A stretch of 64,000 bases of DNA from Robinsoniella peoriensis (GCF_042680125.1 NZ_JBHTNY010000007.1); one strand, 5' to 3'; shown: positions 24,294 to 33,684, counted from the stretch's first letter. A program made the numbers and translations. Notes: generated by a model not told the origin, from the sequence alone.

Positions 24294-24602
24294 TTAAAAA
24301 CCTCCTGAAACTTTCTTCACCTGATTGACATTATCTATTTTCTGTGATTTACGATAATGCTTAATTACTCGTTTGATATCTTCATTTTTAAGTGAATCCA
24401 TAGGTGCACCACACAAATCTTCTGGAATTATGCGGATCACCTGGATATGTTTTTTCTTCTTTTTCTTGGGACGCTCAAGGGGTTTCACCTTTCCATCCGT
24501 CAGATATACATATTCACCATCTATGGCACTTATTACATACAGACAGTCTTTATCATGGCCGGCTCTTGATACAGCCAGCATTCCTATCTCAAATCTTTCC
24601 AT
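24294..24602 (-). CDS. KOW-domain RNA-binding protein (L14e/L6e-like)
   Basis: The 102-residue protein has an N-terminal KOW-like beta domain (FEIGMLAVSRAGHDKDCLYVISAIDGEYVYLTDGK, residues 4-38) resembling eukaryotic L14e/L6e. A lysine run (ERPKKKKKKH) and a helical basic tail follow. The gene is characteristic of Clostridia, lying between map and infA. Its ribosomal role is not established; RNA binding is inferred from the domain and context. Confidence 0.8.
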   Translation of the reverse strand: MERFEIGMLAVSRAGHDKDCLYVISAIDGEYVYLTDGKVKPLERPKKKKKKHIQVIRIIPEDLCGAPMDSLKNEDIKRVIKHYRKSQKIDNVNQVKKVSGGF

Positions 24603-24614
24603 TTTTTGCCCTCA

Positions 24615-25379
24615 TTATTCATGAATATGTCCCAAAGTTAAAATTTCGGGCTCATCTTCAGTAATCAATACCGTATTTTCATAATGGGCAGACCAGGAAC
24701 CATCCTCTGTGACTACCGTCCAATCATCATCCAGCCATTCGACATCGTATCGTCCGGCATTAATCATTGGCTCTATTGCCAGGGTCATTCCAGGCTGAAG
24801 GCGGATACCTCTGCGCTTTTGGGAAAAATTAGGGATTTGTGGATCCTCATGCAGGCTGGTGCCGATTCCATGGCCAACCAGGTCACGAACCACTCCGTAG
24901 CCAAAGCTCTCAGCATATGCTCCAATAGCGGCTGAAATCTCATGCAGATGATGCCCTGCCCTTGCAAATTTGATACCTTCAAAGAAAGACTGTTTTGTTA
25001 CTTCAATCAGTTGTTTCGCTTCCTTACTGATTTCGCCCACCGCATGGGTTCTGGCTGCATCAGAATGAAAGCCTTTATAGATAAGTCCTGCATCTAAGCT
25101 GACAATATCCCCTTCCTGCAGGATACGCTTTTTAGAAGGAATTCCATGTACGACCTCGTCGTTAACAGAAACGCAGATAGATGCCGGATATCCGTTGTAA
25201 TTCAGAAAATTAGGAGTACAGCCAAAGCTTCTGATAATCTGCTCGCCAAGCTGATCAATTTCCCAGGTAGATATCCCCGGTTTGATTGCCTTTGCCAATT
25301 CATTATGAGTAATCTCCAGTAATCTTCCAGCTTCTCTCATAAGTTCAATTTCTTTTGCAGACTTTATTGTTACTGACAT
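24615..25379 (-). CDS. map: Methionine aminopeptidase, type I
   Basis: The 254-residue protein removes initiator methionine. Metal ligands are visible in order: Asp in SLDAGLIYKGFHSDAAR (two Asp), His in GHGIGTSLHEDP, Glu in AIEPM and Glu in YENTV. It lies four bases after adk, as in most Firmicutes. Confidence 0.95.
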   Translation of the reverse strand: MSVTIKSAKEIELMREAGRLLEITHNELAKAIKPGISTWEIDQLGEQIIRSFGCTPNFLNYNGYPASICVSVNDEVVHGIPSKKRILQEGDIVSLDAGLIYKGFHSDAARTHAVGEISKEAKQLIEVTKQSFFEGIKFARAGHHLHEISAAIGAYAESFGYGVVRDLVGHGIGTSLHEDPQIPNFSQKRRGIRLQPGMTLAIEPMINAGRYDVEWLDDDWTVVTEDGSWSAHYENTVLITEDEPEILTLGHIHE

Positions 25380-25383
25380 AGTG

Positions 25384-26028
25384 TTACACTCCTAATATCT
25401 GTACGATAGCTGTAAATACGTCTTCCATATCTACCGTGCCATCTACTTCTTTTAATATTTGTTTGCTGCTGTAATACTCAATTAACGGCTGTGTCTGATC
25501 ATGGTATACATCCAGACGCTTCTTAACAGTCTCTGGCTTGTCATCTTCTCTTAAGATCAGCTTTTCGCCGTCAATGTCACAGAATCCTTCCTCTTTGGGA
25601 GGGTTATATGCAACATGGTATGTAGCACCACAGCCTACACAGGCTCTTCTTCCGCCCATACGGTTAATGATATTTTCGTCCGGAACTTCCACATTAATTG
25701 CATAATCAACTTTATCGCCTAATTTAGCAAGTGCTGCATCTAATGCTTCTGCCTGAGGAATTGTTCTCGGGAAACCGTCCAGAACATAGCCATTCGCACA
25801 ATCACTCTGCTGTACTCTGTCTACTACCAGATCCACTACCAGTTCATCCGGTACTAATAATCCCTGGTCCATGTAAGTTTTTGCTTTTTTACCCAGTTCC
25901 GTTCCGTTCTTGATATTAGCACGGAAAATATCACCTGTTGAAATATGCGGTATCTGATACTTATCCGCTATTTTCTTAGCCTGTGTTCCTTTACCGGCTC
26001 CTGGTGCACCTAACATGATAATCTTCAT
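25384..26028 (-). CDS. adk: Adenylate kinase with zinc-binding LID
   Basis: The 214-residue protein starts with the P-loop GAPGAGKGTQAKK. It has the NMP-binding segment and a LID with C-x2-C ... C-x2-D zinc ligands (CVGC and CDID), the Gram-positive long form. It balances adenine nucleotides. Order secY-adk-map is conserved. Confidence 0.96.
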   Translation of the reverse strand: MKIIMLGAPGAGKGTQAKKIADKYQIPHISTGDIFRANIKNGTELGKKAKTYMDQGLLVPDELVVDLVVDRVQQSDCANGYVLDGFPRTIPQAEALDAALAKLGDKVDYAINVEVPDENIINRMGGRRACVGCGATYHVAYNPPKEEGFCDIDGEKLILREDDKPETVKKRLDVYHDQTQPLIEYYSSKQILKEVDGTVDMEDVFTAIVQILGV

Positions 26029-26060
26029 ACTTTACCCCTGCCTTTCCTTGGACATTTATG

Positions 26061-26165
26061 ATAATCCATCCTATCTGCTCAGAACCATGAACAGATATAA
26101 TCCATCCTATATAGCATTTAAGTGCACTACCCACCTATCGTTACCTGCCTGCGCAGATAACGATA
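26061..26165. repeat. Intergenic repeats and hairpin between secY and adk
   Basis: ATAATCCATCCTAT occurs twice (26061-26074 and 26097-26110). A hairpin TATCGTTA (26136-26143)/TAACGATA (26158-26165) encloses CCTGCCTGCGCAG. The hairpin resembles the one at 4590 in core sequence. The 155-nt gap is large for this operon. Confidence 0.55.
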
Positions 26166-26183
26166 AGTGATGCAGTACACTGT

Positions 26184-27500
26184 TTACTCACTTAAGAAGC
26201 CTCTATAATTACGTACTAACATCTGTGATTCAATTTGCTTTAATGTCTCCAGAACAACACCTACGATGATGATGATGGATGTACCACCAAAGGAAACATA
26301 TGCACCAAATACTCCATTAAAGAAGATTGGAATTATAACAACAATTGTAAGTCCTACAGCTCCTAAAAATACGAGATAATTTAAAATTTTGTTTAAGTAG
26401 TCTGTGGTTGGCTTACCAGGACGTATACCCGGAATAAATCCACCCTGCTTCTTCATATTATCCGCTACTTCAATTGGATTAAAAGTAATGGATGTATAGA
26501 AATAAGCAAAGAAAATGATCAGGACAATGTACAGCACCAAACCAACCGAATAAATCGGCTGTTTCGGGCTAAACCAGTTGTTCTGGCTCATCATTCCAAG
26601 GATTGTAGCGCCAACACCAGTTCCTCCGGTCTTTCCTAAGAACGATGCGATTACAGTCGGCATAGACATCAGGGAAGACGCAAAGATAACCGGGATAACT
26701 CCGGCTGTATTTACTTTTAACGGAATATGTGTGGACTGGCCTCCGACCATCTTCCGGCCCTGCATTTTCTTTGCATACTGAACAGGGATCCTTCTCTGTG
26801 CATCATTCAATAGTATAACTAAAACAACGGTAACTACTATAACTGCCAGGATTACTAACGCTGCCAGTGAACCACGGGCAACTGATTTTCCTTTTATGAA
26901 TGTAGTATACAGTGAAGATAAATCTGAAGGGACTCTTGAAAGAATATTAATCATCAATACGATAGAGATACCGTTTCCAACACCCTTTTCAGTAATACGT
27001 TCACCAACCCACATTAAGAAAGCAGAACCAGCTGTTAAGGAAACTACAACCATAAATGCTTTCAGGAAGTTCATATCCGGAATTAATCCTTTGTTACCAA
27101 AACCAATTGCCATGGCAATTGATTCAATTAATGCTAAAGCAACCGTTACATAACGGGTAATAGCAGTAAGTTTCTTCCTGCCATCTTCCCCTTCTTTTTG
27201 CATTTCCTCTAACTTTGGAATTGCAATGGTAAGAAGCTGGATAATGATCGAAGATGTAATATAAGGTGTAATATTCAAAGCGAATATTGACATCTTCTCG
27301 AAAGAGCCACCGGTAAATGCACTAAAGAAATTAAATGCATCTCCGGTCTGGTTTGCAAACCAATTGGCTAAGAATGTTCGATCCACTCCTGGAACAGGAA
27401 GCTGAGAGCCCAATCTTATTACTACCAGCATCAAAAACGTGAAGAAAATCTTTTTTCGTACTTCCTTAATTTTAAATGCATTTCGTAGCGTCTCTAACAT
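26184..27500 (-). CDS. secY: Preprotein translocase channel subunit SecY
   Basis: The 438-residue protein has ten hydrophobic segments and family motifs FSGGS-type FTGGSFEKMSIFALNITPYI and the plug/C-tail region. It forms the main protein export channel. Its start overlaps the rplO stop by one base (TAATG). Confidence 0.97.
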   Translation of the reverse strand: MLETLRNAFKIKEVRKKIFFTFLMLVVIRLGSQLPVPGVDRTFLANWFANQTGDAFNFFSAFTGGSFEKMSIFALNITPYITSSIIIQLLTIAIPKLEEMQKEGEDGRKKLTAITRYVTVALALIESIAMAIGFGNKGLIPDMNFLKAFMVVVSLTAGSAFLMWVGERITEKGVGNGISIVLMINILSRVPSDLSSLYTTFIKGKSVARGSLAALVILAVIVVTVVLVILLNDAQRRIPVQYAKKMQGRKMVGGQSTHIPLKVNTAGVIPVIFASSLMSMPTVIASFLGKTGGTGVGATILGMMSQNNWFSPKQPIYSVGLVLYIVLIIFFAYFYTSITFNPIEVADNMKKQGGFIPGIRPGKPTTDYLNKILNYLVFLGAVGLTIVVIIPIFFNGVFGAYVSFGGTSIIIIVGVVLETLKQIESQMLVRNYRGFLSE

Positions 27501-27940
27501 TAGATCACCTCTGCTTTTCCACCAAGTGCTTCTATTTTAGTTTTTGCACCTTCACTGAAGGCATTTACTTTAACAGTAAGCTTCTTTGTAAGTTCACCGT
27601 TGCCAAGTATCTTAACACCATCTTTTGGACTTTTAATAACACCCGCTTCCATTAATGTTTCAATGGTAACTTCGGTATCATTTTCAAATCTTTCAAGCTC
27701 GCTAACGTTGATTGCTTCAATGTCAAGAGTATTTCTGTTCGTGAAACCTCTCTTCGGAATACGTCTGTATAAAGGCATCTGTCCACCTTCGAAGCCAATT
27801 CTTGTTGCTCCTGAACGAGCCTTCTGTCCTTTATGACCTTTACCAGCAGTTTTACCGTTTCCTGAACCGTGTCCACGTCCTTTTCTGAAGTTATCACTTT
27901 GTCTTGAACCTTCAGCAGGCTGTAAATTTGATAAATCCAT
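27500..27940 (-). CDS. rplO: 50S ribosomal protein L15
   Basis: The 146-residue protein MDLSNLQPAEGSRQSDNFRKG has the glycine-rich N-terminal region GRGHGSGNGKTAGKGHKGQKARSG typical of L15. The ATG at 27940 is preferred over a GTG one codon earlier because AGGAGG is seven bases away. Confidence 0.96.
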   Translation of the reverse strand: MDLSNLQPAEGSRQSDNFRKGRGHGSGNGKTAGKGHKGQKARSGATRIGFEGGQMPLYRRIPKRGFTNRNTLDIEAINVSELERFENDTEVTIETLMEAGVIKSPKDGVKILGNGELTKKLTVKVNAFSEGAKTKIEALGGKAEVI

Positions 27941-27963
27941 CACGACACCTCCTTATCAATAAT

Positions 27964-28146
27964 TTAGATTTCTTCTACTTTCACTAAGTGCTGTACTTGT
28001 TTAACCATTCCCATGGTAGCTGCGTTGTTTGGTAATTCAACTGATTTATTAACTTTTTTCAGTCCCAAAGCTGCTACAGTGGCACAATGTTTTGGAATAG
28101 CACCAATTGTAGATTTAACTAATGTAACTTTTACTTTATCTGCCAT
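27964..28146 (-). CDS. rpmD: 50S ribosomal protein L30
   Basis: The 60-residue protein (KVTLVKSTIGAIPKHCATV, LGLKKVNKSVELPNN) matches bacterial L30 in length and sequence and lies in the spc order rpsE-rpmD-rplO. Confidence 0.95.
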   Translation of the reverse strand: MADKVKVTLVKSTIGAIPKHCATVAALGLKKVNKSVELPNNAATMGMVKQVQHLVKVEEI

Positions 28147-28160
28147 TTTTCAAATCCTCC

Positions 28161-28670
28161 TTACGCCAGAATCTCTTCAACAGATTTTCCGCGAAGTCTA
28201 GCAACTTCTTCAGGAGACTTGATCTGTCTTAAGCCTTCGATTGTTGCAAGTACTACGTTTTGTTTATTGTTTGATCCTAAAGATTTTGTACGGATGTTCT
28301 TGATGCCTGCAAGCTCAAGTACGCTACGTGCAGGACCACCAGCGATAACACCGGTACCTTCAGGAGCTCTCTTTAACAATACGGAAGCACCACCGAATTT
28401 ACCCTGAAAATCATGTGGAATACTAGCATTGTCATCTAAAGATACATTGATGAGCTTTTTAGCAGCATCTTCTTTTCCTTTACGGATAGCTTCTGGAATC
28501 TCAGTAGCTTTACCAAGTCCAGCGCCAACGTGTCCATTGCCATCACCAACAACTACCAAAGCTGTAAAACGGAAGTTACGACCACCTTTAACAACTTTTG
28601 TAACACGTTTAATTGATACTACTTTTTCATTCAATTCTAAGCTGCTAGCATCAATAATTGTATGTTTCAT
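28161..28670 (-). CDS. rpsE: 30S ribosomal protein S5
   Basis: The 169-residue protein has the double-stranded-RNA-binding-like core VKGGRNFRFTALVVVGDGNGHVG and the C-terminal GTGVIAGGPARSVLELAGI of S5. Confidence 0.97.
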   Translation of the reverse strand: MKHTIIDASSLELNEKVVSIKRVTKVVKGGRNFRFTALVVVGDGNGHVGAGLGKATEIPEAIRKGKEDAAKKLINVSLDDNASIPHDFQGKFGGASVLLKRAPEGTGVIAGGPARSVLELAGIKNIRTKSLGSNNKQNVVLATIEGLRQIKSPEEVARLRGKSVEEILA

Positions 28671-28682
28671 GTGTTCTACCTC

Positions 28683-29051
28683 CTAAAATTCTAGACCAGC
28701 TTCTCTAGCTGCATCTGCTAATGCTTTGATTTTACCCTGATATATGAAGCCGCCTCTATCAAAGACAACAGTTGTAATACCTTTTTCCAAAGCCTTTTTT
28801 GCAATAACAGTACCTAAATATGCTGCTGCATCAACGTTATTGGTCTTTTCCAGTTCCGCTTTAACATCCTTCTGAAGGGTGGAAGCTGAAACAAGCGTAT
28901 TTCCAACTGTATCGTCAATAATTTGAGCATACATATGATTATTACTTCTAAACACTGCTAAACGTGGTCTTTCAGTAGTTCCGCTGAAACGATTACGAAT
29001 TTTCAGGTGTTTTTTTTCGCGAACTTTTGTTCTGGATTCTTTATTAACCAT
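28683..29051 (-). CDS. rplR: 50S ribosomal protein L18
   Basis: The 122-residue protein (KHLKIRNRFSGTTERPRLAVFRSNNHMYAQIIDD ... REAGLEF) is a standard 5S-rRNA-binding L18. Confidence 0.97.
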   Translation of the reverse strand: MVNKESRTKVREKKHLKIRNRFSGTTERPRLAVFRSNNHMYAQIIDDTVGNTLVSASTLQKDVKAELEKTNNVDAAAYLGTVIAKKALEKGITTVVFDRGGFIYQGKIKALADAAREAGLEF

Positions 29052-29068
29052 TTTTACACTCTCCTTAA

Positions 29069-29608
29069 TTATTTCTTACCAGTCTTACCAACTTTACGTC
29101 TAATAACTTCATCAGCATATTTAATACCTTTTCCTTTATAAGGTTCCGGTTTTCTCTTCTCTCTGATTTCAGCTGCGTATTGGCCAACTTTTTCTTTATC
29201 GATACCTTTTACAACGATCTTATTTCCTTCTACAGTAGACTCTAATCCTTCTGGATCGATCATTTCTACCGGATGGGAATATCCAAGTGATAATGTTAAT
29301 TTCTTACCAGCTTTTGCTGCTTTGTAACCAACACCGTTTACTTCAAGAACTTTCTGATATCCTTCACTAACACCAACAACCATGTTAGAGATCAGAGTTC
29401 TTGTTAAACCATGTAATGATTTCATTTTCTTTAAATCGTTTGGTCTAGAAACAACAACCTGACCATCTTCTAATTTGATATCCATTTCAACAGGTAATAC
29501 TCTTTCAAGTGTACCTTTGCTACCTTTAACAGTAACTTTATTGCCATCTGCAATTTCAACAGTAACGCCTGCCGGAACTGCTACTGGCATTCTTCCGATA
29601 CGTGACAT
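29069..29608 (-). CDS. rplF: 50S ribosomal protein L6
   Basis: The 179-residue protein starts MSRIGRMPVAVPAGV and has the L6 signature PEPYKGKGIKYADEVIRRK near the C-terminus. It follows rpsH after a 78-nt gap. Confidence 0.97.
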   Translation of the reverse strand: MSRIGRMPVAVPAGVTVEIADGNKVTVKGSKGTLERVLPVEMDIKLEDGQVVVSRPNDLKKMKSLHGLTRTLISNMVVGVSEGYQKVLEVNGVGYKAAKAGKKLTLSLGYSHPVEMIDPEGLESTVEGNKIVVKGIDKEKVGQYAAEIREKRKPEPYKGKGIKYADEVIRRKVGKTGKK

Positions 29609-29686
29609 TTGATATGTCCTCCTTACTTAAATTTTCGGAAAGGTCATAGACCTTTCTGTTTTCAGTAACTTCTAATAGTTCACAGC

Positions 29687-30088
29687 CTACCAAACAAATG
29701 CAAGTACTTCTCCACCAACCTGAAGCTTTCTAGCTTCTTTATCAGTGATAACACCCTGGTTTGTAGAAATAATTGCTACTCCTAAACCTCCAAGTACTTT
29801 AGGAAGTTCTTCCTTGTTTGCGTAAACACGTAAGCCCGGTTTAGAAATTCTCTTAAGACCTGTTATGATCTTCTCATTTTTATCTGCACCGTATTTTAAG
29901 GTGATACGGATTGTATTAAAGTTTCCATCTTCTACGATATCATATTTTGCAATATAACCTTGATCTAAAAGAATGTTTGCAATAGCAATTTTCATTTTAG
30001 AAGCAGGTACATCTACTGTATCATGTTTAGCAGTATTTGCATTACGAATTCTTGTAAGCATATCTGCGATTGGATCGCTCATTGTCAT
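29687..30088 (-). CDS. rpsH: 30S ribosomal protein S8
   Basis: The 133-residue protein (MSDPIADMLTRIRNA ... GGEVLAFVW) is standard S8. The ATG at 30088 is eight bases from AGGAGG; a second ATG two codons later is less well placed. In other bacteria S8 regulates the spc operon. Confidence 0.96.
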   Translation of the reverse strand: MTMSDPIADMLTRIRNANTAKHDTVDVPASKMKIAIANILLDQGYIAKYDIVEDGNFNTIRITLKYGADKNEKIITGLKRISKPGLRVYANKEELPKVLGGLGVAIISTNQGVITDKEARKLQVGGEVLAFVW

Positions 30089-30117
30089 TTAAGTTGCCTC
30101 CTCTCTACTTCTTTATC

Positions 30118-30303
30118 CTACCAGCTTGCTTTTCTCACACCTGGGATCTGTCCTTTGTATGCTAATTCACGGAAGCAGATTCTGCAGATTCCGTATTTTC
30201 TTAAATAAGCATGTGGACGTCCACAGATTCTACAACGGCTGTATTCTCTTGTAGAGAATTTTGCCGGACGTTGCTGTTTGATTTTCATTGCTGTTTTAGC
30301 CAT
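30118..30303 (-). CDS. rpsN: 30S ribosomal protein S14, zinc-binding type
   Basis: The 61-residue type-Z S14 keeps the zinc ribbon C-x2-C-x12-C-x2-C (CRICGRPHAYLRKYGICRIC). The lysine-rich start MAKTAMKIKQQRPAKF is typical. Confidence 0.97.
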   Translation of the reverse strand: MAKTAMKIKQQRPAKFSTREYSRCRICGRPHAYLRKYGICRICFRELAYKGQIPGVRKASW

Positions 30304-30321
30304 GAAATTTCCCTCCTATAA

Positions 30322-30861
30322 CTATTTAGTAAACGGCATATTGAACTGTGCCAATAATTCACGAGCTTCTTCGTCAGTCTTAGCAGTCGTAACGAAAATT
30401 ACGTCCATACCTCTAACCTTGTCTACTTTATCGTATTCGATTTCAGGGAAAATTAACTGTTCTTTAATACCCAGTGCGTAGTTACCTCTTCCATCAAATG
30501 CGTTAGGGTTTACACCTCTAAAGTCACGTACACGAGGTAATGCTAAATTGATCAGACGATCAACAAATTCATACATTCTCTCGCCACGAAGTGTTACCTT
30601 ACATCCGATTGCCATACCTTCACGGATTTTGAAATTAGCAACAGAATTCTTTGCTCTGGTAAGAACTGCCTTCTGTCCTGCAATGGTTTCCATGTCTTTT
30701 ACAGCAGTTTCTAATAATTTGGCATTATCTTTTGCTTCGCCAACGCCCATATTGATAACAACCTTATCAATTTTCGGTACTTCCATTACATTTTTATATC
30801 CAAATTTTTTGATCATAGCATCTACGATCTCATTATTGTAAGTTTCTTTCAGTCTACTCAA
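30322..30861 (-). CDS. rplE: 50S ribosomal protein L5
   Basis: The 179-residue protein has KIDKVVINMGVGEA and VRDFRGVNPNAFDGRGNY, the L5 signatures. It binds 5S rRNA. Confidence 0.97.
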   Translation of the reverse strand: MSRLKETYNNEIVDAMIKKFGYKNVMEVPKIDKVVINMGVGEAKDNAKLLETAVKDMETIAGQKAVLTRAKNSVANFKIREGMAIGCKVTLRGERMYEFVDRLINLALPRVRDFRGVNPNAFDGRGNYALGIKEQLIFPEIEYDKVDKVRGMDVIFVTTAKTDEEARELLAQFNMPFTK

Positions 30862-30883
30862 CTTGTGCGGCCTCCTCTCTTAA

Positions 30884-31195
30884 TTAATCGATCACTTCGC
30901 CAGTTGCTTTCGCAAAACGAACTTTTTTGTCTCCATCCATTTTAAAACCAACTCTTGTTGCTTTACCTTTGTGAAGCAGCATTACGTTTGAAACGTCAAT
31001 AAAGGCTTCTTTATTAACAATTCCACCCTGCTGATTCGCTGCTGATGGTTTTGAATGCTTTGTAATCATGCTTACGCCTTCCACAAGTACTCTACCTGCT
31101 TTTACGTCTACAGCAAGAACTTTGCCTTCTTTATCTTTATCTTTTCCAGCGATTACTTTTACAGAATCGCCCTTTTTAATTTTCATAGCTGACAT
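30884..31195 (-). CDS. rplX: 50S ribosomal protein L24
   Basis: The 103-residue KOW protein (KKGDSVKVIAGKDKDKEGKV) is standard L24. The ATG at 31195 is used because GGAGG lies ten bases upstream; Met4 is too far. Confidence 0.96.
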   Translation of the reverse strand: MSAMKIKKGDSVKVIAGKDKDKEGKVLAVDVKAGRVLVEGVSMITKHSKPSAANQQGGIVNKEAFIDVSNVMLLHKGKATRVGFKMDGDKKVRFAKATGEVID

Positions 31196-31210
31196 TATTT
31201 TGGCACCTCC

Positions 31211-31579
31211 TTATAATACTTCAGGAGCTAAGGAAACAATTTTCATGAATTGTTTTTCACGAAGCTCTCTGGCTACTGGTCCAAAAATACGAGTTCCTTT
31301 TGGATTCTTGTCATCTTTGATGATAACAGCAGCATTTTCGTCGAATTTAATATAAGAACCGTCTTTACGACGAGCGCCTTTTACTGTACGAACAACTACA
31401 GCTTTTACAACATCACCTTTTTTTACAACACCGCCTGGTGTTGCATCTTTAACGGTAGCTACGATAATGTCGCCGATATTTGCATATCTTCTGGTAGATC
31501 CACCCATAACTCTGATACAAAGTAATTCTTTGGCACCAGTGTTATCAGCAACTCTAAGTCTACTCTCTTGTTGTATCAT
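31211..31579 (-). CDS. rplN: 50S ribosomal protein L14
   Basis: The 122-residue protein (MIQQESRLRVADNTGAKE ... KIVSLAPEVL) is full-length, highly conserved L14. Confidence 0.98.
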   Translation of the reverse strand: MIQQESRLRVADNTGAKELLCIRVMGGSTRRYANIGDIIVATVKDATPGGVVKKGDVVKAVVVRTVKGARRKDGSYIKFDENAAVIIKDDKNPKGTRIFGPVARELREKQFMKIVSLAPEVL

Positions 31580-31597
31580 GCTGATATACCTCCTATA

Positions 31598-31852
31598 CTA
31601 TTTAACTCTCTCGATGATTTCCACAAGTCTCCATCTTTTATCTTTGGATAATGGTCTTGTTTCCATAACTTTTACGGTATCACCAATGTTACATTCATTT
31701 TTTTCATCATGTGCTTTTAATTTATATGTTCTCTTTACGATCTTTTTGTAAAGAGGATGTTTAACATGGTCTTCTACTGCAACGACAATTGTCTTATCCA
31801 TTTTGTCGCTAACAACTTTACCAGTACGGGTTTTTCTAAGATTTCTTTCCAC
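31598..31852 (-). CDS. rpsQ: 30S ribosomal protein S17
   Basis: The 84-residue protein reads MERNLRKTRTGKVVSDKMDK. The start is a GTG at 31852, eight bases after AAAGGAG; an ATG six codons earlier overlaps that ribosome site and gives no family sequence. Confidence 0.95.
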   Translation of the reverse strand: MERNLRKTRTGKVVSDKMDKTIVVAVEDHVKHPLYKKIVKRTYKLKAHDEKNECNIGDTVKVMETRPLSKDKRWRLVEIIERVK

Positions 31853-31877
31853 GTTATTTACTCCTTTCATGGTATAA

Positions 31878-31964
31878 GCACGCCACGAGACTATCCCGAA
31901 TATCGTGCGAATCTACACCCACCCCACTCCTGAAAGTGTTTCCTGGTCCAGTGGATTTGGTGTA
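31878..31964 (-). other. Structured spacer between rpmC and rpsQ
   Basis: The 119-nt gap has nested pairs: GCACG (31878-31882)/CGTGC (31904-31908), and TACACC (31914-31919)/GGTGTA (31959-31964) enclosing CCACT/AGTGG. Neighbouring gaps are 11-30 nt, so this is unusual. No promoter was recognised. Confidence 0.45.
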
Positions 31965-31971
31965 TCCTTTA

Positions 31972-32172
31972 TTATTGAGCCTTCTCAGTGATCACTGTCT
32001 GAATTCTAGCGATGTTCTTGCGAACTTCTTTAATTCTGCTTGTGTTATCTAACTGATTGGTTGCGTTCTGGAATCTTAAGTTAAAAAGTTCCTTTTTAGC
32101 AGCTACTAATTCTTCATTTAATTCTGCAGCTGATTTGCTTTTTAAATCTTCTACAAATTTATTAATTTTCAC
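31972..32172 (-). CDS. rpmC: 50S ribosomal protein L29
   Basis: The 66-residue helical protein starts at GTG 32172 (MKINKFVEDLKSKSAAELN), eight to eleven bases after AAGG. An in-frame GTG at 32181 would leave no room for the ribosome site. It overlaps the end of rplP by 11 nt. Confidence 0.93.
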   Translation of the reverse strand: MKINKFVEDLKSKSAAELNEELVAAKKELFNLRFQNATNQLDNTSRIKEVRKNIARIQTVITEKAQ

Positions 32173-32599
32173 TGTTATCACCGCCTTCTAAGTCTGCGCG
32201 AGAAACGATCTTACATTTACAAGGTAATTTATGCATAGCAAGACGTAATGCTTCACGTGCGATATCATCTGGAACACCTGCAAGTTCGAACATTACACGT
32301 CCTGGTTTTACAACTGCTACCCAGTATTCTAATGTTCCTTTACCGGAACCCATACGAGTTTCTGCTGGTTTAGCTGTTACTGGTTTATCTGGGAAAATCT
32401 TAATCCAAACCTTACCACCACGTTTGATGTAACGGGTCATAGCAACACGGGCTGCTTCGATCTGGTTTGATTTGATCCAACATGGTTCTAAAGCGACAAG
32501 TCCATATTCTCCGTTTGAAATCGTATTTCCTCTAAGTGCTTTACCAGCCATAGAACCACGGAACTGTTTACGACGCTTTACTCTTTTTGGCATTAACAT
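32162..32599 (-). CDS. rplP: 50S ribosomal protein L16
   Basis: The 145-residue protein (MLMPKRVKRRKQFRGSMAGKA) is standard L16. Its ATG overlaps the rpsC stop by one base. Confidence 0.97.
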   Translation of the reverse strand: MLMPKRVKRRKQFRGSMAGKALRGNTISNGEYGLVALEPCWIKSNQIEAARVAMTRYIKRGGKVWIKIFPDKPVTAKPAETRMGSGKGTLEYWVAVVKPGRVMFELAGVPDDIAREALRLAMHKLPCKCKIVSRADLEGGDNSEN

Positions 32600-33255
32600 T
32601 ATTTATCGCTCCCTTCCTTTGTTCCTTTAGTTGGAAGTACTTCGCCTTTGTAGATCCAAACTTTTACGCCTAATTTGCCGTAAGTTGTATCTGCTTCTGC
32701 GAATCCATAGTCAATATCTGCTCTAAGTGTCTGAAGTGGAATAGTACCTTCGCTGTAGAATTCTGTACGAGCCATATCTGCTCCGCCAAGACGTCCTGCA
32801 ACTGCTGTTTTGATACCTTTCGCTCCGGATCTCATTGTTCTGGTCATAGTAGATTTCATTGCACGTCTGAAAGAAACACGGTTTTCTAACTGTAAGGCAA
32901 TGTTTTCTGCTACTAACTGAGCATCTTTATCCGGTCTTTTTACTTCTTTGATATCAACGATAACTTTTTTATCTGTAAGCTTCTGAACTTCAGCTTTTAC
33001 TTTTTCAATTTCAGAACCACCCTTACCGATAACCACACCTGGTTTTGCAGTATGAATGATTAATTTCACTCTGTCAGATGCTCTTTCGATTTCAATCTTA
33101 GATACACCTGCGCTATATAACTTCTTCTTCAGGTATGTTCTGATTTTGTGATCTTCTACTAAATAGTCAGCGAAGTCAGCCTCAGCATACCATTTGGAGT
33201 CCCAGTCTTTAATAACTCCGACTCTTAAGCCGTGAGGATTAACTTTTTGTCCCAT
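32599..33255 (-). CDS. rpsC: 30S ribosomal protein S3
   Basis: The 218-residue protein starts MGQKVNPHGLRVGVIKDWDS and contains the KH motif VVIGKGGSEIEKV, typical of S3. Confidence 0.98.
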   Translation of the reverse strand: MGQKVNPHGLRVGVIKDWDSKWYAEADFADYLVEDHKIRTYLKKKLYSAGVSKIEIERASDRVKLIIHTAKPGVVIGKGGSEIEKVKAEVQKLTDKKVIVDIKEVKRPDKDAQLVAENIALQLENRVSFRRAMKSTMTRTMRSGAKGIKTAVAGRLGGADMARTEFYSEGTIPLQTLRADIDYGFAEADTTYGKLGVKVWIYKGEVLPTKGTKEGSDK

Positions 33256-33266
33256 GATTGCCCTCC

Positions 33267-33653
33267 TTATCTTTCATTCAGCACAACAGTGATATGACTT
33301 GTTCTCTTTTCGATTCTGTAAGCTCTACCCTGTGCTCTTGGTTTGATTCTCTTCATTGTAGGTCCTTTATTAGCGTAACATTCCTCTACATAAAGGTTTT
33401 CTACACTCATTCCGTTGTTGTTCTCAGCATTAGCGATTGCTGATTTCAATAATTTCTCTATTAAGCTAGAAGCATATCTTGGATTATAAGTCACAATACC
33501 AAGTGCTGTCTGTACATCCTTACCTCTGATGGCATCTAATACGAAACATGCTTTCTGAACAGAAACTCTAGCGTAAGATAACTTAGCGCTTGGTCTTGTG
33601 TCTTTCTGTGCATTTCTCTCTCTTTTGATTTGGGATCTATGTCCTTTTGCCAT
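33267..33653 (-). CDS. rplV: 50S ribosomal protein L22
   Basis: The 128-residue protein contains PSAKLSYARVSVQKACFVLDAIRGK and PRAQGRAYRIEKRTSHITVVL, the L22 core and exit-tunnel loop. Confidence 0.97.
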   Translation of the reverse strand: MAKGHRSQIKRERNAQKDTRPSAKLSYARVSVQKACFVLDAIRGKDVQTALGIVTYNPRYASSLIEKLLKSAIANAENNNGMSVENLYVEECYANKGPTMKRIKPRAQGRAYRIEKRTSHITVVLNER

Positions 33654-33684
33654 GGATGAAACCTCCTTTCAAATCTACGATATT

